DNA from: Flaccisagitta enflata
Taxonomy: Eukaryota; Chaetognatha; Sagittoidea; Aphragmophora
NCBI GenBank assembly: GCA_965153355.1
Contig: OZ231126.1
Coordinates: 7,750,001-7,814,000 of the forward strand
Length of the DNA stretch: 64,000 nt
Direction of reading: 5' to 3'
Shown: positions 1 to 64,000 of the stretch, piece by piece
Layout of the letters: each line of letters opens with the position of its first letter
Numbering within the stretch: position 1 is the first letter of the stretch
Position numbers and translations under genes: made by a program
Notes under the pieces: generated by a model
Seen by the model: only the letters and a program-made list of their open reading frames with translations
The model's database searches: none
What the model was told of the DNA's origin: nothing

Positions 1-1837
1 GTGTCACAGATAAAATTCCAATTTATTTTATTGATAAAGAGCCTCCTATAATTGGATATAAATTCAATAGAAGTATCGCAGGAAATATATTTAATTATAA
101 GGAGAGTTTGTCGGAAGAATCAATTGGAAATTTTGAGAATGGTGACATTCAGTGTAATTGCCAAAATTCTATTTATAGGAATGACCACCATGGTCATATT
201 ATTACTGGAAACTTAGAAATAATACAAAATTCTAGACTAAGAAAAATTTTCAAAAAAGGACCTAAATATAGATTACCTCAAAAATAGATTGGACAGAAGA
301 TAAAAATCTTATAATTAATTTTCTTAATTCTTATATAGATAATTGGACAGCAAAGGAGAAAAAACAGGGTAATACTTTAGTAAAAAAAGAGGTTTTAGGA
401 CCTTGGAAAAAAGAGATACTAAGAATTGTAGATAACAAAATAACCCGAGGTAAAATTTTATTCAAAAGAACCTGGTCTCAAAAATTAGATAGAGATCTAG
501 CCACAGAGTTAGAGAAATTAAAAAAGGATTTTGTTATAACTGTGGCAGATAAAGCTCAAAATAACATTTTATTTACATGTAAATATTTTTACATAAAATC
601 CTTAAAGGAAGAATTAACAAGACCAGGTCAATTAACGTATCAACTTACTGATAAAGGACAAAATGATATCAATAGGGATATAATAAATTTTTCAAAAAAT
701 AAAGGAATTAAGGTTCCAGAGGGAATGGGAGACCTGCCTCTGATTTATTGGATACCTAAAATGCACAAAAATCCTATAGGCAGTAGATTTATTGCAGGAT
801 CCAAATTTTGTTCAATCAAGATGCTCTCAAAACACTTTTCCAAAGCTTTGAAATTAATTTTAAATCACATGAAGCTTTACAATAGGACAGTCTTTGAGAG
901 GACAGGATTGAATTGTTTTTGGATTTTGGATAACTCGTTAGAATTTTTAGAAAAAATGAAATCTGAGAGGATTGATCATATGGAAACCTATGATTTTTCC
1001 ACTCTTTACACGGCTTTGCCTCATGGAGAAATAAAACGTAAATTTTCGACTATTTTTCAAAAAGTTTTTAATAGAGAGGCAAGGCCATACATAAGTTTCA
1101 ATTTACATGGAGCTTATTTTAGTATTACAAAAGTAAATAGATATTCTTTTAGATCGGAAGATATGCAGGAGATTTTGGAATTCATATTAGATAATATTTA
1201 TGTAAGATATGGTAAAGATGTATATAAGCAAGTAATAGGAATACCTATTGGTCTGGATTCTGGTCAGGATATTGCTAATCTACTTTTATATAGTTATGAA
1301 TCCGACTATGTGGGGGAAATTTCTAAGATAGATCTTTCTTTAGCAAGGAAATTTAGACTTAATGGAAGATACATTGATGATCTTTTTGTGGCTAATTTTC
1401 CGACCTTCAGGGATCATATCTACAGAATATACCCTCGAGACTTAGAGATAAAATTAGAATCTAACAATACTCTAGAATTAACATACCTTGACTTAAAGAT
1501 TAAATCAGAAAATTCTATACTTAATTTTTCTGTCTATGATAAGCGTGATGACTTTTCATTTGATATAGTTAATTTCCCATTCATAGACAGTTGTATACCC
1601 AAAAAGTCGGCATTGGGAGTTTTCTATAGTCAATTGATAAGGTATGCACGACTTTCATCAAAATATGCAGATTTTTTGATTAGAAGCAATTTATTAGTTA
1701 TTAAACTAATGACCCAAGGCTATAGAAAAAATGAATTAAAAAGATTAACATCAAGATTTTTTAGAAACAAACAGGATATTTTGACAAAATATAATATTCC
1801 TAATATGGAAGATTTTTTAAAAAGTGTATTTCACTAA
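1..1837 (+). mobile_element. Reverse-transcriptase ORF of a retroelement, 5'-truncated by the window edge and frameshifted
   Basis: The coding sequence is open from position 3 to a stop at 285-287, then continues in another frame from about 278 to 1837, so one frameshift lies near 275-284. The first part has a Cys-x-Cys stretch followed by HGHIITGNLEII and GPKYR, a pre-RT region I associate with reverse transcriptases common in marine invertebrates. The second part has WIPKMHKNPIGSRFI, motif A YDFSTLYTALPH, motif B GIPIGLDSGQDIANL, motif C RYIDDLF with the two catalytic Asp, then YLDLKI and YDKRDDFSFDIVNFPF. The C-terminus stops at FLKSVFH with no GIY-YIG or other endonuclease domain visible. 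The motif B core departs from the usual NCAP-like sequence. It is probably Penelope-like or a related class, which I could not resolve. The frameshift suggests an inactive copy. Confidence 0.85.
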
Positions 1838-1914
1838 TTTTTTGGTGGGAGGCTATGAGAATCTTTTGACCTACTTGTCGCAGACCATAGTCAAACACCG
1901 CTAATTTTAACAAA

Positions 1915-2072
1915 GGAGGAAGGAGTTTACAATAACGCCCCTCAATTTTTCAATTTTTTAAATTTTTCATTTTTCAATTTTTTGCCTGACAGTTTGTCAG
2001 GTGATCTTATTAAAATACAAGTAAAAATAATTAATGAGGAAGGAGTTTACAATAACGCCCCTCAATTTTTTA
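1915..2072 (+). repeat. Pair of ~34-bp direct repeats downstream of the RT ORF
   Basis: The motif GAGGAAGGAGTTTACAATAA followed by CGCCCCTCAATTTTT occurs at about 1915 and again at about 2037, just after the reverse-transcriptase stop codon. Between them are T-rich sequence and a small GCCTGACAGTTTGTCAGGTG palindrome. This is probably the 3' tail structure of the retroelement. Confidence 0.6.
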
Positions 2073-2559
2073 TGTACTTTTAGCATAATATTGATAAAAT
2101 AGTATTTTTTTAAAAAATAAAAAGAAATTTTTCCTATAATAAAAGGTTTTGAAAATGATTGGGAAGAACATGATTTCTTAATGATATCATAGTGCTTTCC
2201 TGGTGATTTTCAAAATCTCTTCAAACCATGCAGTGAAGGACACTTTTGAAGTAAGTGTGCCCCACCTGTACTTGGGTCTTGGAGATTATATACATATATA
2301 TAAATTTATATATATGTATATATGGGGCGAAACCCTTTTTTTGGGTACAGGACTCCAACTGATGACCAGAAGCTGGGTGGTTTGTTGTATTATTAATTAT
2401 ATTTTCAAAAGATTTTTTTCTTTTTTTGGACATGTACAAAAAGTTTTTACCCCTCATGGAGACCTATCATCCCATGATATATCTTCTCTGAAGATGAAGG
2501 CTTTTTCCCTTTAATCACTAAGAAATGAAAATAACCTTAACCAAATATAGTAGAAATTC

Positions 2560-3840
2560 TCCTATATCCCACCCCCCTAATAGATTTAAGGGACTCGACT
2601 AGGGGAATGCGGACACCTGGCCCCCCTTTTTTCTATTAGGTAAAATTTTAACCAAATTTGGGCTGAGTTGATGGTCCCGATCAATGCCAGAAGACAGCTC
2701 TAACAATACCCTTACCCTAAAATAAATTGTATCTCATAAAATACACTAAAAAGTTTTTAAGATAGAAAAAATATGATACATTTAGTAAAAAGTATATACC
2801 TAAGGAATTTTGATAGTGTTTCAAAAAACCATATTTTAGGTATGTATGTGTATGTAATGGAAGCTTACACTATATAAATGTCCATATTCTTTTCAATTTT
2901 TCTTTAGATTTTTATTTTATTTTGATTTTGGTAATTGTATGAGTTTTCTAGGATAAATTGTTGCACATGTCACATAGGCAGAGGGTAGTAAACTTATGTG
3001 AATTTTTTTCTAATTTGGTATACAAGTAAGGGTCACTAAATAATCAGCCCCTGCAAAATTCGAATAAAATCTGAAGTCTGGTTCATGAAATATTAGCTAA
3101 TTCATTTATGTAGTAATATGTTACTGGGACTTGGGCGATTTTTTTTTTTTTTGGTTCTCTTTTTTCAATTAGGTCAACTCTAACCAAAATTGGGCTGAGT
3201 TGATGGTCCCGATCAATGCCAGAAGACAGCTCTAACAACACCCTTTCCCTAAAATATTCATTATTTCTAAATAAAATATTAAGATATTTATTTTTTAAGA
3301 TAGGAAAATATGACACATTTAGTAAAAAATATATGCCTAAGGAATTTTGATAGTGTTTCAAAAGACCACAGATTAGGTATGTATGTGTATGTAATGGAAG
3401 CTTACACTATATAAATGTCCGTATCTTTTCCAAATTTTGTTCAATTTCTGTTTCCTTTTGATTAATTGTATGAGTTTTATATAGGATAAATTGTTGCACA
3501 AGCCACATAGGCAGAGGGTAGTAAACTTATGTGAATTTTTTTTTAAATTTGGTATACAAGTAAGGGTCACTAAATAATCAGCCCCTGCAAAATTTGAATT
3601 AAATCTGAAGTCTGGTTCATGAGATATTAGCTAATTTATGTAGTAATATGTTACTAGGACTTAGGTAATTTACATAGGCAAAGGGTAGTAAAGGTATGTG
3701 AATTTTTTTTTAATTTGGTATTCAAGTAAAGGATATTGATTGAACAGCCCCTGCAAAATTCGAATTAAATCTGAAGTCTGTTTTATCAGATATTAGCTTA
3801 TTAATGTAGTAATATGTTACTAGGACTTAGGCAATTTATA
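2560..3840. repeat. Tandemly repeated AT-rich unit (two long copies and a third partial)
   Basis: A block starting GGGCTGAGTTGATGGTCCCG and ending near GTAGTAATATGTTACT occurs at about 2660-3140 and about 3190-3660. Its last third, from ACATAGGCAAAGGGTAGTAA onward, recurs at about 3673-3830. The period is roughly 530 bp. No coding potential was seen. Confidence 0.7.
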
Positions 3841-3904
3841 TAGAAGGTTGGAGTTGATGAATTTTTTTACTTGCTCATTCATTTCTTTTTCTTTAAGTTT
3901 GCCA

Positions 3905-4318
3905 TCTTCAACTACTGTCATCATCTTCAACTACTGTCATCATCTTCAACTACTGTCATCATCTTCAACTTTGAAAAAAAATTTTGAAAAAAAAAAAATT
4001 TTTAATTTTTTTTTGATTTTTTTTTTTGAATTTTTTTTTTTGAAACTTTTTTTTTTTTTTGAAACTTTTTTTCTTAAATTTTTTTCTTTAAGTTTGCCAT
4101 CATGGATTTCAGGATTCATCTTCAACTACTGTCATCATCTTCAGCTACTGTCATCATCTTCAGCTATTGTCATCTTCAGCTACTGTCATCATCTTCAGCT
4201 ACTGTCATCATCTTCAACTACTGTCATCATCTTCAACTACTGTCATCATCTTCAACTACTGTCATCATCTTCAACTACTGTCATCATCTTCATCTACTGT
4301 CATCATCTTCATCTACTA
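3905..4318. repeat. 19-bp minisatellite in two blocks, with A/T homopolymer-rich flanks
   Basis: Unit CATCTTCAACTACTGTCAT is repeated at 3905-3970 and 4115-4318, with AAC/AGC variants. The blocks are separated and followed by runs of T and A with GAAAAATTTT motifs up to about 4500. Open frames across it are serine-rich artefacts of the repeat. Confidence 0.85.
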
Positions 4319-4662
4319 AATTTTTTAAAGAAATTTTAGAAAAAAAATTTGAAAATTTTTTTGAAAATTTTTTTGAAAATTTTTTTTTTGAAAATTTTTT
4401 TTGAAAAATTTTTTTGAAAATTTTTTTTGAAAAATTTTTTTGATTTTTTTTTTTTTTTTGAAATTTTTTTCAAAAATTTTTGAATATTTTTTTTTCTTTG
4501 ATTTTTGTTGTCATTATCATTCATTGTTGTCATCATCATCATCATCCACTATTGTTATCATTATCAAGTTTTGTCATCATTAAAACAATACTGAATATTT
4601 TTTTTCTTTTTGAAATTACTGTTTTGTCGTGTATCTCATCGAGTTGCGTTTACGCAACGAGA

Positions 4663-4715
4663 AAGCTTCAAAAATTACAGTCCCCAGTCGGGGACTGTAA
4701 TTTTGAAGCTTTTTC
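4663..4715. repeat. Near-perfect hairpin, ~24-bp arms with a 4-nt loop
   Basis: AAGCTTCAAAAATTACAGTC continues into CCCC, a 4-base AGTC loop, then the inverse arm ending AATTTTGAAGCTT. A shorter hairpin, GTTGCG-TTTA-CGCAAC, lies just upstream at 4643-4658 and resembles the terminal hairpin of the Helitron-like family described in this window. Confidence 0.7.
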
Positions 4716-5597
4716 ATTATCTTTCCCTGTCTCTTTCTCTCTGTCTCCTATAGATTCTTTATTTTCTTCCTCTTCCTCCTCTTCATCTTTCCAGCTTCTG
4801 ACCACCAATTGTTTCTTTCATAGATTCTTATTCTTCTTCTTCTTCTTTATCTATATTTCCAACCCACTTAATCTGTCATAAGTTCTTCTTCCTCTTCCTC
4901 TTTTCATCCCTCATCTTCTTTTACTCTCAGCAAATCCTCTTCTCCTTTTATTTCTCACCTTCTCCACTTCTTTTGTTCTCCCTCAGACCTAGGAATGCTT
5001 TTCCTCTTCCTCTTCCTCTTCCTCTTCTCCTTCAGTCTTTCTCTCATATGTTTCACTTTCCTCATATCAGCTTCTTCGTAATATTATATAATATTGTATA
5101 ATATTGTATTGTATTAGAAAAATAACAAAATAAACTATATGTATTGGGAAAACCCAATACACAGGAATATTGTAAACCCAATACCAATACCCAATACAAT
5201 TGCTCAGGCCTGCTTATAAGAGGAGGCCAGAATTCTCCAATTAACAAAGGATGAAAGCCTTGCAAGCTTTCAATGGTGTTTACTCCAGATTGCTCACAAC
5301 TATCCTTTACTACTGACAAACAAAAAGCTCACCTGACAAAACAATCAGCTTGACTGCATACCTCATTAGTATAGGGTTGGACAGGCCTATACCATTTAGT
5401 ATACATGTCAAATCGGCTCTGTTCCGGGAGCACCGGTGACCCCATTAACCTGCGTGTCTGGGTTAAGTAGTGCCGCAGACTCATGTATTCTGCGAGTCCT
5501 TAAGATCTATCTGTTAAAATAATCATCTCTCATATCTGACAGTTGGCTATACTAGTGCATAAATGAGATATTGATAACGTTGACAATAAGAAATTTT
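4716..5597. other. Non-coding stretch, C/T-rich then AT-rich
   Basis: 4720-5050 is a degenerate (CTT)n/(CCTCTT)n pyrimidine tract. 5080-5110 is a TAATATTGTA repeat. 5145-5165 is a small hairpin around TGTATTGGGAAAACCCAATA. I saw no convincing PKD2 N-terminal exon here, although that exon must lie upstream of 6825. Confidence 0.5.
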
Positions 5598-5701
5598 TAG
5601 GTGCGCCAACGCACCTCTATAACCGGTCGTGTTGGTTGGTCACACAAACCTTTCACAATCGAACCGGCGCGGCGCACCTATCGGCCTACTTGGCCTTGTT
5701 T
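5598..5701 (-). mobile_element. Helitron-like non-autonomous element, GGTGCG hairpin subfamily
   Basis: On this strand the element runs from ACAAGGCCAAGTAGGCCGAT to the terminal hairpin AGGTGCG-TTGG-CGCACCT. The third motif copy, near the other end, reads GGTGCGCCGCGC, matching this subfamily's stem. No target-site duplication is visible. Confidence 0.7.
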
Positions 5702-5717
5702 ATTCAGGATGTGTTCA

Positions 5718-6824
5718 GACATGACATTGAGAGAATTGATCATTTATTTGTCTCTTCTGCATTTGTTCACAGAAGGGATTTGTAAAAGCAACTTAAGGAG
5801 AAGGCCTTTTCTGTTTACAGGAGAGATTTGTAAAGACAACTTAGAGAGAACTGATCATTTATTTATTCTTCATCACCTGTTTTGTTCATAGGAGGGATAC
5901 CACGCGAATAAAAAAAAAAGACGCACCTCTTCATTTATAGATAGAGAAGACAGAAAAAGTTATCAAAAATATTTTTAGTTCAAGTAATTTTGAAGATTTT
6001 TTAATTTTCTTTTTATCCAGACCAATCCCAGGTCTGTATCTCAAACCGTTTAAAAGTTACAGCCTTTCAAAGTCAACCATTATTTTGAGCACATAAAAAA
6101 TATCTAATCATTGAGAAAATTGTTTGCCATTTCTATATCCAATGATAAAGCTTTAAAAAAGTTTTTTCAGACAAAACAATTTTGAAGATTTTTGAATTTT
6201 CTTTCATTCTAGACCAATCCCAAGTCTGTATCTCAAACGATTTAGAAGTTACAGCTCATCAAATTGAAACACTAGTTATCTTGCATTTTTTTCTCTTACA
6301 GAATTGTGAAAACGATTTATGACTTTTTTTACTGTTTTTTTACCATGCATAAACGCCTTAAGATAAAGGTTTTTTTCTTTTTGATCCTGAAAGCTTAAAA
6401 GCTACGCTTTCCAATGATGCAAAGCATTCAACTTGAACTCAATGAGAAAAGGGCTAAAATGGTCTTTTAAGAATGCGTCTTTTGTATTGATCCGCGTGGT
6501 AACTACGAGATTTGTTTTTTATCGCCTTTTTTGCTCACAGGAGGGATTCATAAAGACAACATTGAGAGAACTGATCATTTATTTGTTCTTCTTCATCATT
6601 TTTGTTCACAGGAGGGATTCGTAAAGACAACATTGAGAGAATTGATCATTTATTTGTTCTTCATCGCTTGTTTTGCTCACAGGAGGGATTTGTGAAGACA
6701 ACTTTGAGAGAATTGATCATTTATTTGTTCTTCATCGCTTGTTTTGCTCACAGGAGGGATTCGTAAAGACAACATTGAGAGAATTGATCATTTATTTGTT
6801 CTTCATCGCTTGTTTTGCTCACAG
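5718..6824 (+). repeat. Tandem array of acceptor plus 5' part of the PKD2 TM1 exon, 71-bp period
   Basis: Copies of ACAGGAGGGATTTGTGAAGA and the following coding bases begin at 6537, 6608, 6679 and 6750, each exactly 71 bp apart, and lead into the authentic exon acceptor at 6821-6824. Older copies start at about 5769, 5817 and 5888. The array is split by the TA-flanked element at 5900-6499. Each copy carries an intact-looking AG acceptor, and copies beyond the last lack the second half of the exon. Confidence 0.9.
5900..6499. mobile_element. Mariner-like MITE (TA-flanked, CCACGCGAAT termini) inserted in the exon-fragment array
   Basis: Inverted termini are CCACGCGAATAAAAAAAAAA on the left and, inverted, GTATTGATCCGCGTGG on the right. 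TA dinucleotides flank both ends (5898-5899 and 6500-6501). The interior has two copies of AGACCAATCCCAAGTCTGTA followed by a TCTCAAACNNTTTANAAGTTACAGC motif, shared with the element at 10396-10806. Confidence 0.65.
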
Positions 6825-44685
<37,861 letters not shown>

Positions 44686-45803
44686 ATCATTGTCTTATGG
44701 TGTAATTGAAATACAAGGCCGACTTCCAAAAAAAAACCTTCTCCCCCCCCCCCCCCCTGACTGAACTGATTGGCAAATGTAGCTCTTTACTGCCTTGACC
44801 TAGTCACACGCTCAATCGCTCATTCGGCCTTGTCCAGGTTCTCCGCGAAAGATAGTCGTAGCCCCGGAGGAAACAGAAGCCTGAATTTCTATCACGGAAC
44901 TGATATCCTCGCCGAGTTGCGTCGTGCATGTATGGCATGCACGTTGCTTAGGTACACAAAAGGCATGCAGCTACCTGGAATTTTCAGGCGTGTCGAATAA
45001 TGACCCTTCTGGTCAGCGAGAAACGAAAAATTGTTGCTCAAAAAGACCTCTTATTCATAAACTGGCATAAATCATGTCCTCTTTTCGTTCATCATGTCAA
45101 ATGTTCTTTGAATAACTGATAATTGTTCATTTCCCCTCTTCCAAATAGCTAATCATTTTATGACTTGTTCCTCTATCAGTATTCTTTCCTTCTTTTCGTT
45201 CATGAACCGGATTGAAAATATATGACTGGATTCGAACTCTTCTGCACCACACATAAAAAGGCTCTTTCTCAACTTTTCAGTTTCTTTCTCAATTATGTAT
45301 GTACAATAACAGTCAGGATCGTATAAAGAAAAAATCCAAATACCGTTGATGCTAAATAGCTAAGCTTAAAAGGATGTAATATTGCAGTCTAAATACAAGT
45401 CCTTGCATCTCTAATAAAGGCTTTGTCCGTCCATCGTTCCGTCCATAGCCTTTCCTGGTCAGAAGTCAGGTTTAAAGTCACGCACAAGATCTAGATATCC
45501 GTTTCTATTCGGTAACTAAACTGACAACAACAACAACAACAACAAATACGAGAATCAGATTTCCGAGTAAATCAATCTTTATTTTTCTTTCTTCCTTCAT
45601 GTAAAATCGCGCATAATCAATCACAAAGGAGACAACGAAGCAAAAAAAAAAATGACTGCCATCGAAAAAACAACTCATTAAGGCATATATCAAATGTATA
45701 CCTTACAGTCCATGCAAAATCTTTTAAAATTGGAGCATTAATTCAAATTATCTCCATTCCATTTTTGATAACTTGAAATTATGTTTCTAAATTAGCTTGA
45801 TTA
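44686..45803. other. Intergenic, 3' side of PKD2
   Basis: Contains poly-C at about 44743, AATAAA at about 45412 (candidate polyadenylation signal, weakly placed) and a remnant of a GATGC-type element (TGCATCTCTAATAAAGG). No gene recognised. Confidence 0.4.
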
Positions 45804-46237
45804 CAGACTGCATGAAAATACAACGAGAGCAGTCGCAAGAAGTTACCCAAATCTATAGCAGTACCCCCTACAGCCCATACAGTAAGTGATATGAGGTCAA
45901 ATAGGGTATCAATCAAGTGCTTATGTGAATACAAGTGGCGTCATCGAGGCGATTTCTCAATTTCTTCCTATTTACGGAGATACAGGCTACAGAATGGCTT
46001 AAATCAGGTTTTTTTCAACACTCTTCAAAACAGCAAATTTTGACCCTTTCAAGAGCTGTATCTCATGAACTGAGCTGAATCTTCCAAATCGCTCCGATGG
46101 CGCCACTTGTATTAACATAAGCTTTCGATTGGTACCCTACATGACCATATAGCACCTCCTAAATGGGCTGTAGGGGGTACTGCTATAGATTTGGGTCACG
46201 CCTCTGGAATGCTCTCGTTGTATCTTCATTCAGTCTG
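45804..46237. mobile_element. Mariner-like MITE, 434 bp, TA target duplication
   Basis: Inverted termini CAGACTGCATGAAAATACAA and TTGTATCTTCATTCAGTCTG with flanking TA. The subterminal ACCCAAATCTATAGCAGTAC is mirrored by GTACTGCTATAGATTTGGGT. It is the same length as the copy at 61320-61753. Just outside the TA, both flanks carry TAAATTAGCTTGA. Confidence 0.85.
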
Positions 46238-46929
46238 TAGCTAAATTAGCTTGAATCTGAGTAAGTTTGGATTCCATCACTATGACTAGTCTTGGGTTCA
46301 ATAGATAATTGTTCAGGTACCTACTGAAAGGAAACTGAAGTTCAATTAAATGACACCCGTGAATCATAAATCCCCAATTAGGCGGTCTTTGCATGGAGCG
46401 TACTGTAAGTTTACGGCAATAAACAAAATCAGTTCAAAATCATATCGTACGATTTCGGGTATCCTTGATAAAAAGATTTGCTCTGCTGAGATTATCCATA
46501 ATTTTGGATAGTCATAACGCCACAAAAATTCATACCCAATTAACTTGTATCAATCAATAAATACACAAGCAAGAACCCCACGGCCCCATTGTAGGGGACA
46601 ATGATGAAGGCGAGTCGTTCTTCTTGAGAATCGGCGATGGAACAAATCACATTAAAGGCGACATTTCATCCAGATTCGTCTTTCTTCGCGCCTGAAAATC
46701 GATCGCGTGAAATTATCAACAACGTCGGAAATTTCAACGTGAGATGAGAATCGACAATCCCCTCGCAGCTTCAGAGGTCAATTCAAAGTGCAATACAGTT
46801 AAAACCTGGAATGTAACGTGTATGTCGAGGGGATATAACTGATGTACATCTGTGATAAGCGGATTTCAATAATAGCGGGGTGTAACTGTATTTCGAATGT
46901 AAAATTGAGCACTGATCTGATAACTAAGA
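46238..46929. other. Intergenic, 3' side of TRIM37
   Basis: Unique sequence without recognised genes. 46560-46780 is GC-richer but no extended frame is seen. Confidence 0.4.
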
Positions 46930-63664
<16,735 letters not shown>

Positions 63665-64000
63665 CTGAATATATAAAGAAAAGAAGGGAGGAAGGAGTGG
63701 AATGGATCCTGCAAATGGGTCATCTGGGCGAGAAGAGAATTTAAGGCTAAGAAGAGGAGGAGGAGGAGGAGGAGGAGGAGGAGGAGGAGGAGGAGGAGGA
63801 GGAGGAGGAGAAAACAGTACCATACAGACACTCAGCCTAGAAAAATAGAATAGGCTGGATAAACGGCCAATAAAGGCAATAAGTAATTTTTTGCGGGTGC
63901 GCAGAGGCAGTCATGCGGTGGAACTGGTCAGGGGCATCGCAGAGCAGGGCCGGGGCTGTAATGTGGCCAGGTAGGGACAGTAATGCCCAGATATCACAAT
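63665..64000. other. TRIM37 intron at the window edge with (GGA)n
   Basis: (GGA)n at 63757-63810, CCT repeats on the transcript upstream of the exon. The Pro-run frame is an artefact. The preceding B-box and RING exons are outside. Confidence 0.8.

Noticed and set aside
3848-4404. Ser/Phe-rich frames of 100-163 codons
   Set aside because: Frames across a 19-bp minisatellite and A/T homopolymers.
4663-4715. Hairpin as an intrinsic transcription terminator
   Set aside because: Bacterial terminators do not apply here and no gene ends nearby.
5601-5891. 96-codon frame with LRELIIYL as an upstream PKD2 exon
   Set aside because: It begins in a Helitron-like element and contains decayed array copies. 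The authentic exon is at 6825.
6537-6824. CRISPR-like array of 71-bp units
   Set aside because: Direct repeats have no spacers, and the unit is a PKD2 acceptor plus exon fragment in an animal genome.

Overview
This is animal nuclear DNA. It is AT-rich, has GT-AG introns of up to 15 kb, and is crowded with microsatellites and small non-autonomous transposons. Two widely conserved animal genes converge in it: a polycystin-2 orthologue (PKD2) on the + strand and a TRIM37 orthologue on the - strand. Interstitial TTAGGG-type tracts, a Penelope-like or related reverse transcriptase and abundant Helitron-like, hAT-like and mariner-like short elements suggest an invertebrate, probably marine. I cannot name the phylum.

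Layout. 1-1837 holds the decayed 3' part of a reverse-transcriptase element, followed by low-complexity repeats to about 5.6 kb. PKD2 occupies 6825-44685 in 18 phase-consistent exons that join to 833 codons, from the first membrane segment to a stop; its N-terminal exon(s) were not found. Its 15-kb intron (12176-27428) contains two intronless genes on the opposite strand: a KLHDC2-like kelch protein (15709-16752) and an ankyrin-repeat protein split by one in-frame TGA (20158-21858). TRIM37 occupies 63664 down to 46930 in 16 phase-consistent exons (1279 codons, from the coiled coil through the MATH domain to the C-terminus); its RING and B-box exons lie beyond the right edge. About 2.2 kb separates the two 3' ends.

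No operon-like cooperation is implied. PKD2 is a Ca-regulated cation channel subunit and TRIM37 is a ubiquitin ligase. The two nested genes look like retrocopies.

Three structural signals stand out. (1) At least six PKD2 exons have short tandem duplications running across a splice junction, often with periods near 70 bp, which lay out rows of decoy acceptors or donors. (2) A very abundant 105-480 bp Helitron-like element carries a terminal hairpin. Its two stem arms and a third copy of the motif at the far end change together between subfamilies, a three-way covariation. (3) Many palindromic TA-flanked or 8-bp-TSD MITEs are nested inside one another.
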